Source: Phialocephala subalpina
Lineage: Eukaryota; Ascomycota; Leotiomycetes; Helotiales; Mollisiaceae
Direction of reading: 5' to 3'
DNA length: 64,000 nt
Assembly (NCBI GenBank): GCA_900073065.1
Contig: FJOG01000050.1
Coordinates: forward strand, 191,767 to 255,766
Under the pieces are notes generated by a model. That model saw only the letters and a list, made by a program, of their open reading frames with translations, was not told where the DNA came from and ran no database searches. The first letter of the stretch is position 1. The number at the start of each line of letters is the position of its first letter. Positions 10,283 through 21,495 of the stretch are shown here, in pieces. Both the position numbers and the translations under genes were made by a program.

Positions 10283-10785
10283 TTAAAAGTGGGGCAAGTA
10301 GTTTGCCCATTGGACTCTCTTATACACAGACTCGGGAAGATGCCTCAAGCTTATAAAGGACATTGCTATGAGGTATATCCTCGAAGCAGCATATGCCAGA
10401 ATCAATATTGACTGCAGCCACCAGAGAGGATTCCAGCCCACTCTGGCGAGTTCACGCTCTCTAGGTCCAACCAATATCCAAGTCTTTCAACGCCAGCTAG
10501 TGCCACAGGAGTCCCAGCAACCAGGCTGGCGAAAAGGCGCCAGAGAAACTGCCCGCGGACGGTAGGAAAGTAGAAGTGCCATGCAAGTAGATGGACAGAC
10601 TCAAAAATGATGCCGACTACCGGAAGCGCGAAAACGGCCTTATTTGAGGTCGTTGTGTCGTTATTGGCACGCATCTTGTACTCGTATGTTGTGCGGTAAG
10701 AATCACCAATGCGGGTGGATCCTGACCAGTTGTCACTTTCCTCCTTGACACGGACAATGCGAGCCTCTTGCGAGATTAAAAGGTT
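10283..10785 (-). pseudogene. Relic of a multi-pass membrane protein gene (C-terminal part)
   Basis: Reading right to left, one frame gives a soluble stretch (EARIVRVKEESDNW, then IGDSYRTTYEYKM), then membrane helices (FALPVVGIIFESVHLLAW, LWRLFASLVAGTPVAL). The second frame, overlapping near 10402-10474, supplies the family's C-terminal helices and tail (SILILAYAASRIYLI, FISLRHLPESVY, VQWANYLPHF). This order matches a common uncharacterised Pezizomycotina membrane family ending in a W-x-x-Y-x-PH motif. The change of frame without clear splice sites and the lack of a start codon argue for a broken gene. It directly abuts a P450 fragment on the same strand. Confidence 0.7.
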
Positions 10786-10819
10786 TTATAGGGTATACTC
10801 CTAGGGGTTGCCATCGCAA

Positions 10820-10997
10820 CGCTTCGATCACGCAAGTACCGGAGTTTTTCGAGGTTGATCTTATCGGGTAAGGCCTTGTTACTCCCGAAAACGGCGTCGA
10901 TCTCGGCTTAGGCCAAGTATTGGGCGTTTGGGTAAACCGTGAGCGCGAAGAGGATAGTTTGAAAAGTTATAAGCGTGGATTTTACGGCGGCGTCGCT
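10820..10997 (-). pseudogene. Cytochrome P450 fragment with in-frame stop
   Basis: On the minus strand a frame reads TFQTILFALTVYPNAQ, then a TAA stop, then AEIDAVFGSNKALPD and a short helix. This matches the region after the P450 I-helix, where fungal P450s have ...YPEVQKKAQ-E-IDxVVG...LP. The I-helix Thr region, the ExxR motif and the haem Cys loop are absent. The stop codon replaces the residue after the LA of the alignment. It is a short exon-sized relic; the parent P450 clan cannot be told from this piece. Confidence 0.65.
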
Positions 10998-11383
10998 ATA
11001 TTTTTATTAGCATCTTGTTTTATCTTTTTTCGTTGAATTGATAAGTGCTAGAGAAAGAATAGAGAGAAAAGCATACCGCAAGGGGTAATAAGATTGATAA
11101 TACATACAGCAGTAGACTACCCGACATCACTTTGATCTCTGGGCCATACCTCAAGCATATATAAAGACAAAGCTTGTGTTACCTGCGCACGTTTGGTCAA
11201 ATAAGCGATGTGGTGGCGTCCTGCACGCAAGATATCCCAGCTGCTCGGCCTTATCTTGTGGAATCGTGGATCACCTCATCGAGGCAACAAAACCTAGACA
11301 TCACCATCCTTCAATATCGTCCAACTTTAACTTACTTCTTGATAGACACTACGACACTTGAGTCGAGTTCCCTTGATCACAAC

Positions 11384-13294
11384 ATGTCCACTCCCGTGCA
11401 GAGCTACCAATGCCTCCAAGAAAGAGACGAGATACGACTCCTGCACTTCAGCCTGGCTCTGAAAGCCTCATACAGTGCAACCTAGTTCATACCAAACTGT
11501 CGGAGAAGTCTTCTTACGAAGCACTGTCGTATATGTGGGGATCAGAATCGAATTCGAAGGAGATCGAAATCAATGGGTGTGGAGGACTTGTTCGCGAGAA
11601 TCTCTGGCAAGCCTTGCGACATCTCAGATTGAAAGACAAGACTCAAATCCTATGGATTGATGCTTTGTGTATCAATCAACCAAATATCCATGAGCGAAAT
11701 CACCAAGTCACTCAAATGAGTCAGATATATGCAAAGGCTAGCAAGGTCTGTGCCTGGCTAGGGACTTGGGAGTTTTGTTCACAGCTGAAAAGTCCGGCAC
11801 CGTCCTCCACCATTCCCTCTTGCTTCGCAAATGTTTGCTATCGAGAATATTAGAATAGGCTGTGGATTATTCAAGAACTTTACCTTGCTTCTGAAGCCGA
11901 AATCTACTGTGGTAATGTCAGCACAAATTTGGACAAGTTCTTCATGACTTGCAGAGATATATGGAGGGGTTTGAAAGCTACTACCTCCCCTATCTTTGAT
12001 CTTCGGAATACGTTGAAGGTATATAACGCTGTTAAAGTCATGAGACTTCGACGAGATAGAATTACTGCATCTGGGAGCTGGTTAAGTCCGCCTGGTCCAA
12101 CGTTCACTCTGTTTGAGTTGATAAATCAATTCCACAGAGCAAAATATGCCGATACCCAAGACCAGGTCTCTGGACTGCGCAGCCTCGCACTTGCATGTTG
12201 TCGAGAAGCTATTGCAATTACTCCTCGACGTATGCTCTCTGCAATGGGATACTCGACCATAATCACAAAGATCATTTCCAGGGTGTCCACCTTGATAGCA
12301 GATTCCACGAGTCACGTTCACTCGTCGGCCATTCACATGAACTTCACCAATGTTTGATGACAGGATCCCTACATCTAATGGATTACAAAACATTTGAGCT
12401 AGAGAATCTTGAGACTAAACAAGGATTGGAAAATTTGAAGAGGATGGTTTTGTCTGTGACTGAGGATCTCCTACCAGCAATAGTGCCTTCGTGGGCTTCG
12501 CCAATTTTATCAGATAACGAGTTTGTTGCACTACGATCTAGCAAATCACAAGACTTATCACGAAGCTTAGAGCAACAAGTCTGTTGTTTCAAGAAATTAG
12601 AAGCGTTGAACGACCGGCTCAGGCTTTGAAACCTCAAATTCTCGCTGTCGAGAAAAGACGTATTGCAAGCTCTCGATCTCGTTTGTCACTCGACAGTCCA
12701 ACTGGCGGAGGGAGACGAGCCTACTGCAACCCTCACTTCACAAATGAGGGACACAATCTATGCCGAAAAGAATATAACTCCGTAACCTTACAATATATCT
12801 CCGATAATGACCCGAACCATTCCAGCAATCTCCTACATCATATACACAAGTTCTGGCGGCGACAAGCCGAGGAATTCTCAAGTTTTCCAGCCACCCAGGG
12901 TGCCGGAGGATCACTGCCTAGGGAGGAAGATAGCATCACAAAAGAGAATTGCTCTACGCATATCTGTCAATTAGCAAATGCAGTTGCTGAGACCGCCCAC
13001 TATCACGAGAGACAAAAATGCGTCCAGTTCTTCATTATTACAGTACGCGGTACTGATATTTTTGGTCTAGCTACATCCCAAACGAAATGTGGCGATATGA
13101 TTTGCGGCTTCGATAGTGGTTATCACTCGGAATCGATCAGTAAGTCTAGTATCGTGGCCGTAATACGCAAAACGGGACTAAGAAAGTCTTTCGTTGGCCG
13201 CGCAATCATTTGGTCTGGAGACCTTAATTTCAAAACATCGAAAGAATGGCCAGACCGGAACGGGGCATTTCCCATTTCGATCCCAGACTTGTAA
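11384..13294 (+). pseudogene. HET-domain gene, inactivated
   Basis: The gene starts at ATG 11384 (MSTPVQSYQ). A one-base shift near 11448 moves into the frame with the HET blocks YEALSYMWG, ILWIDALCINQ and VCAWLG. A TAG at 11851 replaces what is normally Trp in the motif REYW-NRLWIIQE, and the same frame continues with WIIQELYLASEAEIYCG. A second shift near 12215 (after LRSLALACCREAIAI) changes frame again, a TGA at 12627 interrupts it, and a third shift near 12780 leads to the C-terminal section (QFFIITVRGTDIFGLA, CGDMICGFDSG, FVGRAIIWSGD), which resembles the usual end of HET proteins. Three frameshifts and two stops make it a pseudogene. The nonsense changes fit G-to-A transitions. Confidence 0.88.
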
Positions 13295-14111
13295 TCGCTC
13301 ACCAGAATATCGCGTTGCACTCCAAAAACTACAGACCAAATCGTCGTCTACGAGAAAGGCTGATTAGGCCCGCAAAGTGAACAAAGTTCCCTGAGAGGAA
13401 ACCTTGAAAGGCGGAAAGACGACCAAGAGAAACTAGAAATCCAGACCAAGTACCTGAGTAAGGTCCTCTGCTTCCAGGAATTGCCTCCGAGTAGATCCGG
13501 ACCACATTCTACAAACAAATACTAAAACCGGAAAACAGTCGGGGGTGAAGGATACCGAAATTCATAGACGACACCAGGAACACTGCCAGTATGGTCGACT
13601 CTGGTATCGGAGGAGAGGGGAAATAATGACAAATGCTGCGTGGTCCAAAGAACATCTCTTGCGTCATGTTGGTTCTTGGGCGGCACGGAATGAGACGGCG
13701 ACAATTTTCCAATTTTTCATTTCCACCAAGGAATAACTCTGGCTCGCGAGAACTTCGAGATGGAGATTTTTAGTGCCATGACCTCAGAATCGATGTTCGA
13801 GGATTCATATTTGCGGACTTCCAACCCCCTTGTCCGCACGTGCATATGCACTTGGACTGGCCCGACCCAGCCAACCAATTCGCGGGTCAGATTCTATCCA
13901 TCGAATCCCTGATCTGTTCTCCCTTTATTGATTACTCAACGAAGTCCAAAAGCCTTTCAAACCCCGTGTTAATGGATATATTCTTCTCCTCCCAACATGA
14001 GATACGGAGCGGCTCAGCAGCAGACACCCAGAGTAACAACTGTTCAAAGAAGTCAATTTAACGAGCGTTGGGACTCAAAATTACCTTCAATATTTTTCGA
14101 TCATAACAACC
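13295..14111. other. Intergenic region upstream of the nitrilase gene
   Basis: Short overlapping frames only, none recognisable. The last few hundred bases are presumably the nitrilase promoter; I see no motif I can name with confidence. Confidence 0.5.
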
Positions 14112-15166
14112 ATGTCGCAAACAGTTCGCCTGGGCGCCGTCCAAGCCGAACCCGTCTGGCTCGACCTCCAAGAAACAGTCCAAAAGACCATCGACCTCAT
14201 CCACGAAGCAGGTCAAAAAGGCATCAATGTTTTGGGTTTCCCTGAAGTTTGGATTCCCGGGTACCCATGGTAAGTCTAGCCCTGATGCCTCTCTTGTCAT
14301 ATACTCAATCACTCTAAGGAACATTTGGACACAAAGCGTCTCTCAAAACAAAGCTATGGTACACAAATACATGGCCAACTCCCTTTCTATCAACTCTCCA
14401 GAAATGGAAGCCATCCAAAATGCTGTCAAGGAAGCCGGGATCTTCGTTATTCTTGGGTATAGTGAGCGTGACGGTGGTTCGTTATACATAGCTCAGTCCT
14501 CTATCTCTCCAGAAGGAATCATCGTTTCTCATCGTCGGAAGATAAAGCCGACTCACATCGAGCGCACGATTTGGGGCGAGGGTCAAGCGTCCTCATTGAA
14601 GTCTGTGGTTGACACACCGTTTGGAAAAGTTGGAGCGTTGTGCTGTTTTGAGCATTATCAGCCGTTGTTGAGGTATTACCAATATAGTCAGGGAGAACAG
14701 ATCCATGTTGCTGCGTGGCCGGCATTCTTCAATGTCCCTAAGGATAGTGGACGCTCACGTCATGGAAGCCCGGAAATGAGTCTATTAGCGAGTCGCTTCA
14801 TGGCGTTGGAGGGACAAATGTTTGTCATTATCAGTACGCAAGTTGTGAAGGAGGAGCATCTCGATGAAATGCATTTGTTAGAGTCAGGAATGACTGACAA
14901 GGTACGTTCTCCCGTTCCTAGAAGAGAAGTCCAATGCTAATTTCAACTAGGCTGGTGGTGGATTTTCAATGATTTATGGTCCTGATGGGAAGGAGCTGGT
15001 TGAGGCTTTGGCTCCTGATCTGGAGGGTATTTTGCAAGCTGATGTCGTGTTGTCGGATATTGATTACTCGAAGACTTTGCTGGATCCTGTAGGACAGTAC
15101 TCCAGGCCAGACTTGTTGAGTCTTTTGGTGACTAAGACTGAGGGGAAACATGTCATCGAGCAGTAA
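14112..15166 (+). CDS. Nitrilase-family (CN hydrolase) enzyme
   Basis: Three exons (14112-14269, 14319-14901, 14951-15166) with GTAAGT...AG and GTACGT...AG introns give 318 codons, close to the usual 320-350. The start ATG 14112 opens [16 protein letters not shown], the standard nitrilase N-terminus. All three catalytic residues are visible: Glu in [12 protein letters not shown], Lys in [12 protein letters not shown], and Cys in [16 protein letters not shown]. The last motif is usually CWE, here CFE. The combination of [14 protein letters not shown] and LLRYYQYSQ is that of fungal aliphatic nitrilases and cyanide hydratases. It should hydrolyse nitriles to acids plus ammonia, or cyanide to formamide, in the cytosol as a helical oligomer. 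The sequence does not decide between those substrates. Confidence 0.92.
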
Positions 15167-15519
15167 TGTCGTGATGAACATGGGGGAAAGGAGAGGCGAA
15201 AGGAGAGGTGAAAGGAGACCTGATGTTAGACTGCATTAATAATTGCTGTTCTTCTTTCTGCAATACTTAAAGAATTGCGTATATTCCAACACCGCCTTGC
15301 CAGCGGTACGGATATTTCGAAGTAATTGAAGGGCGAGGATGATTCACAAACTCACATATGACTACTTCGACTGCTCTAGAGGATGAGGTACGGAACATGT
15401 TACATTATATTGAAGATCGTAGCTATTACGTTAACAGCGATCCCAATTCGAAAGTTCAGAAAGCAGGTACTCCTGTACAGAGTCCAACACCCCGAGCCGC
15501 TTAACAAGCTTTCAGCTTC

Positions 15520-15951
15520 CTAGTTCGCACCGCCGACGATCTTATTTCGATGCCATTTCATGAACAGAAAGACAGTAGCCCCAATTACCATCGCACTTCG
15601 GCGAGCAGAAGTCAGCTCTGCCAGGAATTCCCACAAGTACTTCTTAGCACCCAACTTCTCGCTGAAGTATCCGGGACAAGAGCGATACTGACACCTGAGT
15701 GGACTAGCCCGAAGGCAAATACAGCCATGAGGAAGTAGACTATCCTCAAGGTAGAGAATAGGGAATATATATATTTTCCAAAGGCTACTGTGTCTTTGAG
15801 TAGTATGAGACTAGTTGGTAGTACACTTTATTAAGAGTTATGGGGGTGAAGATGTACGGGACATCACAAGACCGATACCACTGAATGCGAATGCGCTTTG
15901 GACAGTTCGTAGAATAACTTGCCCAAACTAGGCGTTGGTGAGCTCTAGCAT
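15520..15951 (-). pseudogene. Small four-helix membrane protein gene, damaged copy 1
   Basis: Read from ATG 15951: MLELTNA, an in-frame TAG, then FGQVILRTVQSAFAFSGIG and LVMSR. This aligns with copy 2 (16955) at MxxLTNxxFGxxxxRxxQSxxAF-GxGLVxSR; the stop replaces a Gln of copy 2. A further conserved piece reads KLGAKKYLWEFLAEL (copy 2: MLGARKHLWIFVSEL). The terminal part FLFMKWHRNKI ends at TAG 15520. Several frame changes lie between these pieces. Layout and size resemble fungal MARVEL-like four-helix proteins, but the domain is not certain. Confidence 0.6.
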
Positions 15952-16350
15952 GGTTTGGAGTGGCGTTTACTTCTTTGACAAAACCCTTTTTTAGTTACAC
16001 TATCAAAGATCGTTTCAAAGGCTAGGAGGGAGAAGAGGGAGAAGTTCTTTTTAAGTTTTAGACTCGTGCTATCTCACTTGTGAATCGTCTCATTTCTATT
16101 GCCTGCGATGTTTTAAGAATATTTTTTGCTCACCTTCCAGCACAATCCTGCTAATGTCAAATAGGTTCCGAAGTGCACTTGAGAGACGAGGATGATCCAC
16201 ACTCGCTTATGACTACTTTATTCCTCCAAGACGCAGGGAAGATCTTGCGCTGCATTCGAGAATACCGGTGCCTCAGTCCAAAACTCTACGAAACAGCTGT
16301 TGCAGACTCGACCTCAAAACAACAAGCACACTAATTAGGATTTAGCATCC

Positions 16351-16955
16351 CTACTCATCAACTTTACCGATAGTCGGAGTCCGTCGCCACTTCATGCCCA
16401 TCCACCCCATGGACCCTGTCGCCAACGCACTTCATTACAATCAAGTCAGCACCATTCCCCTCTTCTCGGAAGGAGAAAATTCACTTACGTTTGCAAAAAT
16501 GCAAATATACTAATCGGAAACGCTATTGCACAATCTCTCGCATCATCCTTCATACAGCCCTTCTTCTCGACCATCGTAAGCAAGGAGATAGCAGCACCAA
16601 TCCACCAGTCCCCACGGCAATAGCTCAGAAACGAAGATCCATAAATGCTTTCTTGCGCCTAGCATAGAGCCGTCGTAGCCGAAAATGATTGCAATGTTTG
16701 CACAAGGTAAAGCGAAGCCAATAGCGAAGGTAGCGATGAGGAAGTCGAGGTAGATTTTGGAGGAGAACTGGACGGATGGATTGCCATATGCATCTTTGTC
16801 GTTGAGCAATGGGGGGTTTGTTATTGTTAGTCTGTTGAGGGGAGGAGCAGAGGAGGCCGACGCGAGACTACGAGGCCGATGACAATGAACGCGATGATGC
16901 TTTGGATCATTCGTGAAACGAAGTTACCGAATTGTTGGTTAGTGAGCGAAGGCAT
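16351..16955 (-). pseudogene. Small four-helix membrane protein gene, damaged copy 2
   Basis: From ATG 16955 (MPSLTNQQFGNFVSRMIQS, then a hydrophobic helix ending GLVVSR) the frame shifts to LLNDKDAYGNPSVQF and a second helix (FLIATFAIGFALPCANIAI), and shifts again at a GGGG run near 16615 to DWWIGAAISLLTMVEKKG and AIAFPISIFAFLQT. A normal intron (donor GTAAGT near 16489) joins a last short exon ending ...GMKWRRTPTIGK to TAG 16351. One frameshift lies in a homopolymer, so a sequencing error is possible there; the other does not. With copy 1 it forms a tandem duplicate. If intact it would be a membrane protein of about 180 residues. Confidence 0.6.
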
Positions 16956-17257
16956 TGTTTTGAATGTTCTGTTGCTTTCAAGAAGGGGTTTGATCCTGTG
17001 CTTGTCAAAAGCAAAAAGTGTTTTCTTAGTGTGAAGTTTTTCGAGGTGGCTCGATTCGGCACCTTGATTATTGTTCTAGGAATATATCGTGCAGAAATGG
17101 GAGGTTTTATAAGTGCTTCTATTCGTGAATCAAAGTAGAAAGAACCAGGAAACACACCCAAGGATTCAAAACGTTTTGGTTCCCTCAAAGATCGGTGTGA
17201 AACGTCGGCGGCGACTGCCAATGAACACGTCGATAATCAGCCACTCCCGACCGACTG

Positions 17258-17346
17258 CGTGGCACCTGACTCGCAGAGGAATCAAATCCGCTCTTTGTTG
17301 CACATCGCAACAGGGCAGCGCCTTAGACCACTCGGCCATTTGCTAA
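17258..17346 (-). other. tRNA-like sequence with Pol III A and B boxes (possible SINE or tRNA relic)
   Basis: On the minus strand there is a perfect internal A box (TGGCCGAGTGG) in a Leu/Ser-type D-arm context (GGCCGAGTGGTCTAAGGCGC). About 40 bases further on lies GATTTGATTCC, two changes from the B-box consensus GGTTCGANNCC. Between them is a 6-bp hairpin, TGTTGC-GATGT-GCAACA, instead of a normal anticodon arm. The acceptor ends do not pair. It is therefore not a working tRNA; a decayed tRNA or a tRNA-derived SINE head fits. The hairpin's 3' half matches the recurring motif at 32.5-33.4 kb. Confidence 0.45.
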
Positions 17347-17610
17347 AAATAGATTTGGGTTGTCTGAGCTACAAGTCGTTGACGAACCCTCTCCTAGACA
17401 TGCCTGAGCCTTTTTGAAGGTGAGCAACTACGCCCAGTTTGCCATATGAGCACCTCAATGAACCAGAGATGCTGTGAAGGGGGCGTGAATGATAGCTTTG
17501 GGTTTGATAGATATTTGCCAGGTTTGGGGTATTCGCAGAATAATGCACTAAATAACTGCATTTGGCAGATTATGTGACAATAGTGTTGAAATGGGCTGTA
17601 ATCTAACATT

Positions 17611-18835
17611 TCAACCCAAAGGGAACTTCTCACCAACTAACTCCTCACTCAGGCTCCACAGCCTCTCTGCGATCTTTAAATCTAACGCGAAAGGTGCAGC
17701 TTCAGCATACTGACAGTCTGCCATGTAGACTCCGTTCGATTCTACTGTTTATCAGCGAAACCCCCAGAGCAAAACGGATTGTTGTCAAAGAGAAAGCACA
17801 GCCTTGTGAGGTCGGAAAAGGGGGCTCACTATTCAAAGCCGGATCGAAAGCAGCAACCAATGTCCCGGCCGCGCCCTGATCCCCCGTCTTCCACACCTTC
17901 CCGGTCGCCTTGATCAACTTCTGACCCTCATCATCCAGGTTCCTCGCCAACCCTGTCCAGATTGCTGTCCATCATCAGCACCAGCTTGTTCTACTATCTT
18001 CCTAGTCCGAGGGAGAACTCACAACCAGGATGCACACTATAACTTCTCACTCCCTTCTCTGCCAAATCTTCATTCAAACTCACAGACAACAATATATTAG
18101 CCGTCTTACTCTGCCCATAAGCAATGAACGGATTATACGCCTCCTTAGCATCCAGTAAGCTCGGCGGCAAGCCTTTCGGTGGTTGCTCCTCCGCTGGTAG
18201 ATCAATGTAGGACTTCTGGAAATTGTAATCGCTGAATCGTATCGGAGACAATCTATGCCCCGCACTCGTCAAATTCACCACCCTCGTTGCTCCTGGTGTG
18301 TTGGAAGATGCGGCAGAGAGAATGAGAGGAAGCAGGAGGTTCGTGAGGAGGAAGAGTCCGACGTGGTTGGTCCCGAAATGCATCTCAATGCCCTCTTTCG
18401 TCTCTTCGTATGTTGGGACATTGAGCGCTGCGTTGTTGATCACCACATCCAATATATCCGTCAACGTCCCAATTTCCGTCGCGGCACCTCTTATCGACTT
18501 CTGCGAACTCAGGTCTATCTGCACTACTTTAATGTTTTCTTTGAGGAGTGTCGGAGTCGAGGACGAAGAAAGGATCTTTGTGACGACTTCTTCGATTTTG
18601 GAGGCGGTTCGGGAGGCGAGGATTAGGAGCGCAGGTTCGTGCGAGGCGATGGAGAGAGCCATGTGTTCGCCGAGACTGTTCGGGCTGACGCCCACGAGTA
18701 ACACTGCTTAATGTCAGTACCAGCGAAGTTTGATAGAGAAAACATCATACCATGTTTGCCCTTGATCTCCCCCGAGAATGCGTTCGCTACTTCTGTCGCT
18801 GTTGTGGTCTCATTGTAATCTGGATGGGACGTCAT
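17611..18835 (-). CDS. Short-chain dehydrogenase/reductase (retinol-dehydrogenase-like)
   Basis: Four exons (18835-18751, 18703-18026, 17964-17830, 17744-17611; all GT-AG) give about 343 residues. Exon 1 begins MTSHPDYNETT. The Rossmann glycine motif reads LLVGVSPNSLGEHMA, a variant of TGxxxGIG. The NNA motif is VVINNAALNVP. The catalytic Ser is in VVNLTSAGH and the catalytic pair is YGQSKTANIL (YxxxK). SVHPG followed by AIWTGLAR closes the core. This is the NAD(P)-dependent classical SDR pattern of WWOX/retinol-dehydrogenase-like proteins, reducing or oxidising a small carbonyl or alcohol; the substrate cannot be read. It is transcribed away from the neighbouring P450, with 395 bases between the start codons, so the two may share control. 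Confidence 0.9.
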
Positions 18836-19230
18836 TGGCGCGATCGTGACCTTACGTCTCAATTAGAACAAACATGAAGACAGAAAACAAAACTTGAAGA
18901 AGAAGCGCATGAAGCTATTGATGTTCGCCAGGGGCAGGGTCAATTTAGCCCCACATTTGGGTTGAAGCTACCCCGCAATAGGTGGGGTACAACGCATTGC
19001 AGCACCTCGCAACCATGGTTCCGAAGCTCCAGAGGAACGAATTCGTCGGCGATAGTAGCCTTTGTAAGGGTGATCATTAATAATTATAGGAGGTTTTCCG
19101 GGTAAAATAGGTTGCCATGATATCCGACGTGAAAGCCAATCTTGATCCTTGAGATCCTCGAGATCTTTCTCATCTTGAATCTTGAATTCCATCCTAGATA
19201 CATCCGAACAGTGACTGTACTCAGGCCAAG
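18836..19230. promoter_or_regulatory. Divergent promoter between SDR and P450 genes
   Basis: The minus-strand SDR starts at 18835 and the plus-strand P450 at 19231, so both promoters must lie in these 395 bases. I see no known operator I can name. That they are co-regulated is inferred from the arrangement only. Confidence 0.5.
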
Positions 19231-21085
19231 ATGATCTCTCAGAAGACATCAGGAGAGCCGGTCGCTGCGCACTTGCGCCAGATAGTAGGAAATGTCGGGA
19301 TCGTCCAAGTGCTGCTGCTTCTCCTTGCTGGAGGCATCTTATGGCTCGTCGTTGACTACGCGCGCATGCTCTTGCTTCGAAGAAAGATGGTCAGGACTTC
19401 TACCTTAATATCTGTCAATAGAAATACAGCTTACCTGCCATCTAGCCACCAGGACCCTTCCCCTACCCCATCATAGGCAACACTTTCCAACTCCCCGACA
19501 AAAAACCATGGATCTACTTCGAAACCCTCGCAAAAACCTACAACTCCCCCATCATAACATTTTGGATTGGTCGAAATCCCACAATTTGGGTGAACGATGC
19601 GCCAACGGCTTCGGATTTGCTGGATAAACGCGCCGCAACCTTCTCCTCTCGCCCCCATATGGTCGTATTCGGGGACCTAGCATTCGGACAAAACAGTTTG
19701 GTAACAATGTACTATGGCGACAGATTTCGCGTACATAGGAAGTTGAGTCATATGGGATTCGGATTGCAGAGAGTGAGGGAATATCAGGGTTTGCAGAGTG
19801 ATGAGAATAAGGTTGTGTTGAAGGATTTGTTAACTGATGGAGAAAACTATGTGAGCCATTTTGAGAGGTACGCTGCGAGTGTGGTGAGTATTATTGGGTA
19901 TGGGAGGAGGATTAGGAATACGACGGATCCGATTATTACGGAGGTTATTGCGCTTATGCAAAGGGCTGCTGAGCATAACGTTCCCGGAAAGAGTTTCCCG
20001 ATGTTGTTGGAGACGTTTCCCAGTGAGTGCAATCTGAAGGTTGTGAATAGGAATGGGATCTGACTTGAATAGTACTTGCGAAGTTCCCGCGATGGGCCCC
20101 GTGGATGAGGAGGTTCCGGCAGCCACGTGCGAAGAACTTCTTCTTTGCACTGGCAGAAGAGGCCGCAAATGATGGAGACAAAGATTGCTACTCGAAGAAA
20201 CTGTTTGAGCAAGGACCGAAGTACAATCTCTCGGAGATGGAGCTATCGACACTTTCCGGGAATCTGTTCGGTGCTGGCAGCGATACTTCGAGCTCGACGC
20301 TCATCACCTTCGTGCTAGCATGCTGTGCTTTTCCTGAGGCACTGCCGAAAGCTTGGGAAGAGCTTGATCGGGTGGTGGGACCACATCGCAGTCCGGACTT
20401 TGATGATGAGGCGAACTTGGTGTATGTGAAGGCGTTTGTGAAGGAGGTCTTCAGGTGGCGGTCAGTGGCCATCATTGGAGGACAGCCTCATGCACCGATC
20501 CAGGATGAGATATACAAGGTAGGCGGGGTTGAGAATACGTTGAGAGGGTTTGGCTAACATGGGCAGGGATGGCTGATCCCGAAGAACACTTGGGTCCAAG
20601 GTAACGTCTGGGCCATACATCGAAATGAGAGGGAATTCCCAGACCCTGACAGATTCGACCCCGAGAGATATCTAAAGGATGGGGCCAATTCGAGACCCTT
20701 TCCCAACGAACGTGGATATATGACGTTCGGATGGGGAAGGCGAGTGTGTGCGGGGCAAGCGTTGGCTGAGCAAGGGACGTTCATTAGCATCGCTCGCATG
20801 TTGTGGGCTTTCAAGATCCGGAAAGCGTTGGATAAGAGTGGCAAGGAGATACCAGTAGATATCTTCGACTATACGTACGTGACTACTATTCCTTAATTGT
20901 AGGATGCTGACTCGAGCAGGGACGGCTTGAACATTCGTCCAAATCCCTTCAAGTGCAGGATCGCCCCTCGTGGTGAGGAGATACGGAAGACAATTGAGAG
21001 AGAAGGCAAACAAGCGGAGGAGAATTTGTCAATATACAATGGAGAGACGAAGTATAGGATCACAACGTATCGCGCAGAGGAGTAG
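19231..21085 (+). CDS. Cytochrome P450 monooxygenase
   Basis: Five exons (19231-19389, 19446-20022, 20073-20518, 20567-20874, 20920-21085) make 551 residues, a normal fungal P450 length. The N-terminus carries one membrane anchor (IVQVLLLLLAGGILWLVV) and the proline-rich hinge PPGPFPYPIIGN. Then come the C-helix region (RFRVHRKLSHMGF), the I-helix GAGSDTSSSTL with the oxygen-activating Thr, the ExxR motif KEVFRWR, the PERF-type segment FDPERY and the haem loop FGWGRRVCAGQALAEQ with the axial Cys. It is an ER-bound haem monooxygenase needing a P450 reductase. The overall pattern is like the CYP families used in fungal secondary metabolism and xenobiotic oxidation. The substrate is unknown; the SDR next door could act on its product. 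Confidence 0.94.
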
Positions 21086-21495
21086 AGCAGCAAGCAAATA
21101 TGTCTGCCAGATACAAAGCCTAGAGGAGCAACTACATTAAAGACCAAGAGCATTTTGTACTTATCTAGTGTGCCGAGGAGCAGTTTCTGAAGGCTAACAC
21201 AACATCCCTTGCTCTCTCCGTCTTTGGTGTCCATGGTACGGTGTCGACGCAGTGCGACAGGTTGGGTATGGTGACTGCGATCGCAGTTGGGGTTTGGTCC
21301 TGTTTAAAAATACTAGCTTATGATATTGGTAATGTGGAAAGGACGGCACAAAGGCAAGAGCGAAGGGAAGAATTTGCCAAAACGTTACCAGGAAACCTAA
21401 CGGTGAAGAGAATCCAACAAACATGATATTATTACAATTCCGATAATGGCGGCAAGATTCATAGGGGTTTGTTATTGAAGTTCTGTGGTACTCCG

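Noticed and set aside
17258..17346. Functional tRNA-Leu or tRNA-Ser
   Set aside because: Acceptor ends do not pair, the anticodon arm is missing and the B box has two mismatches.
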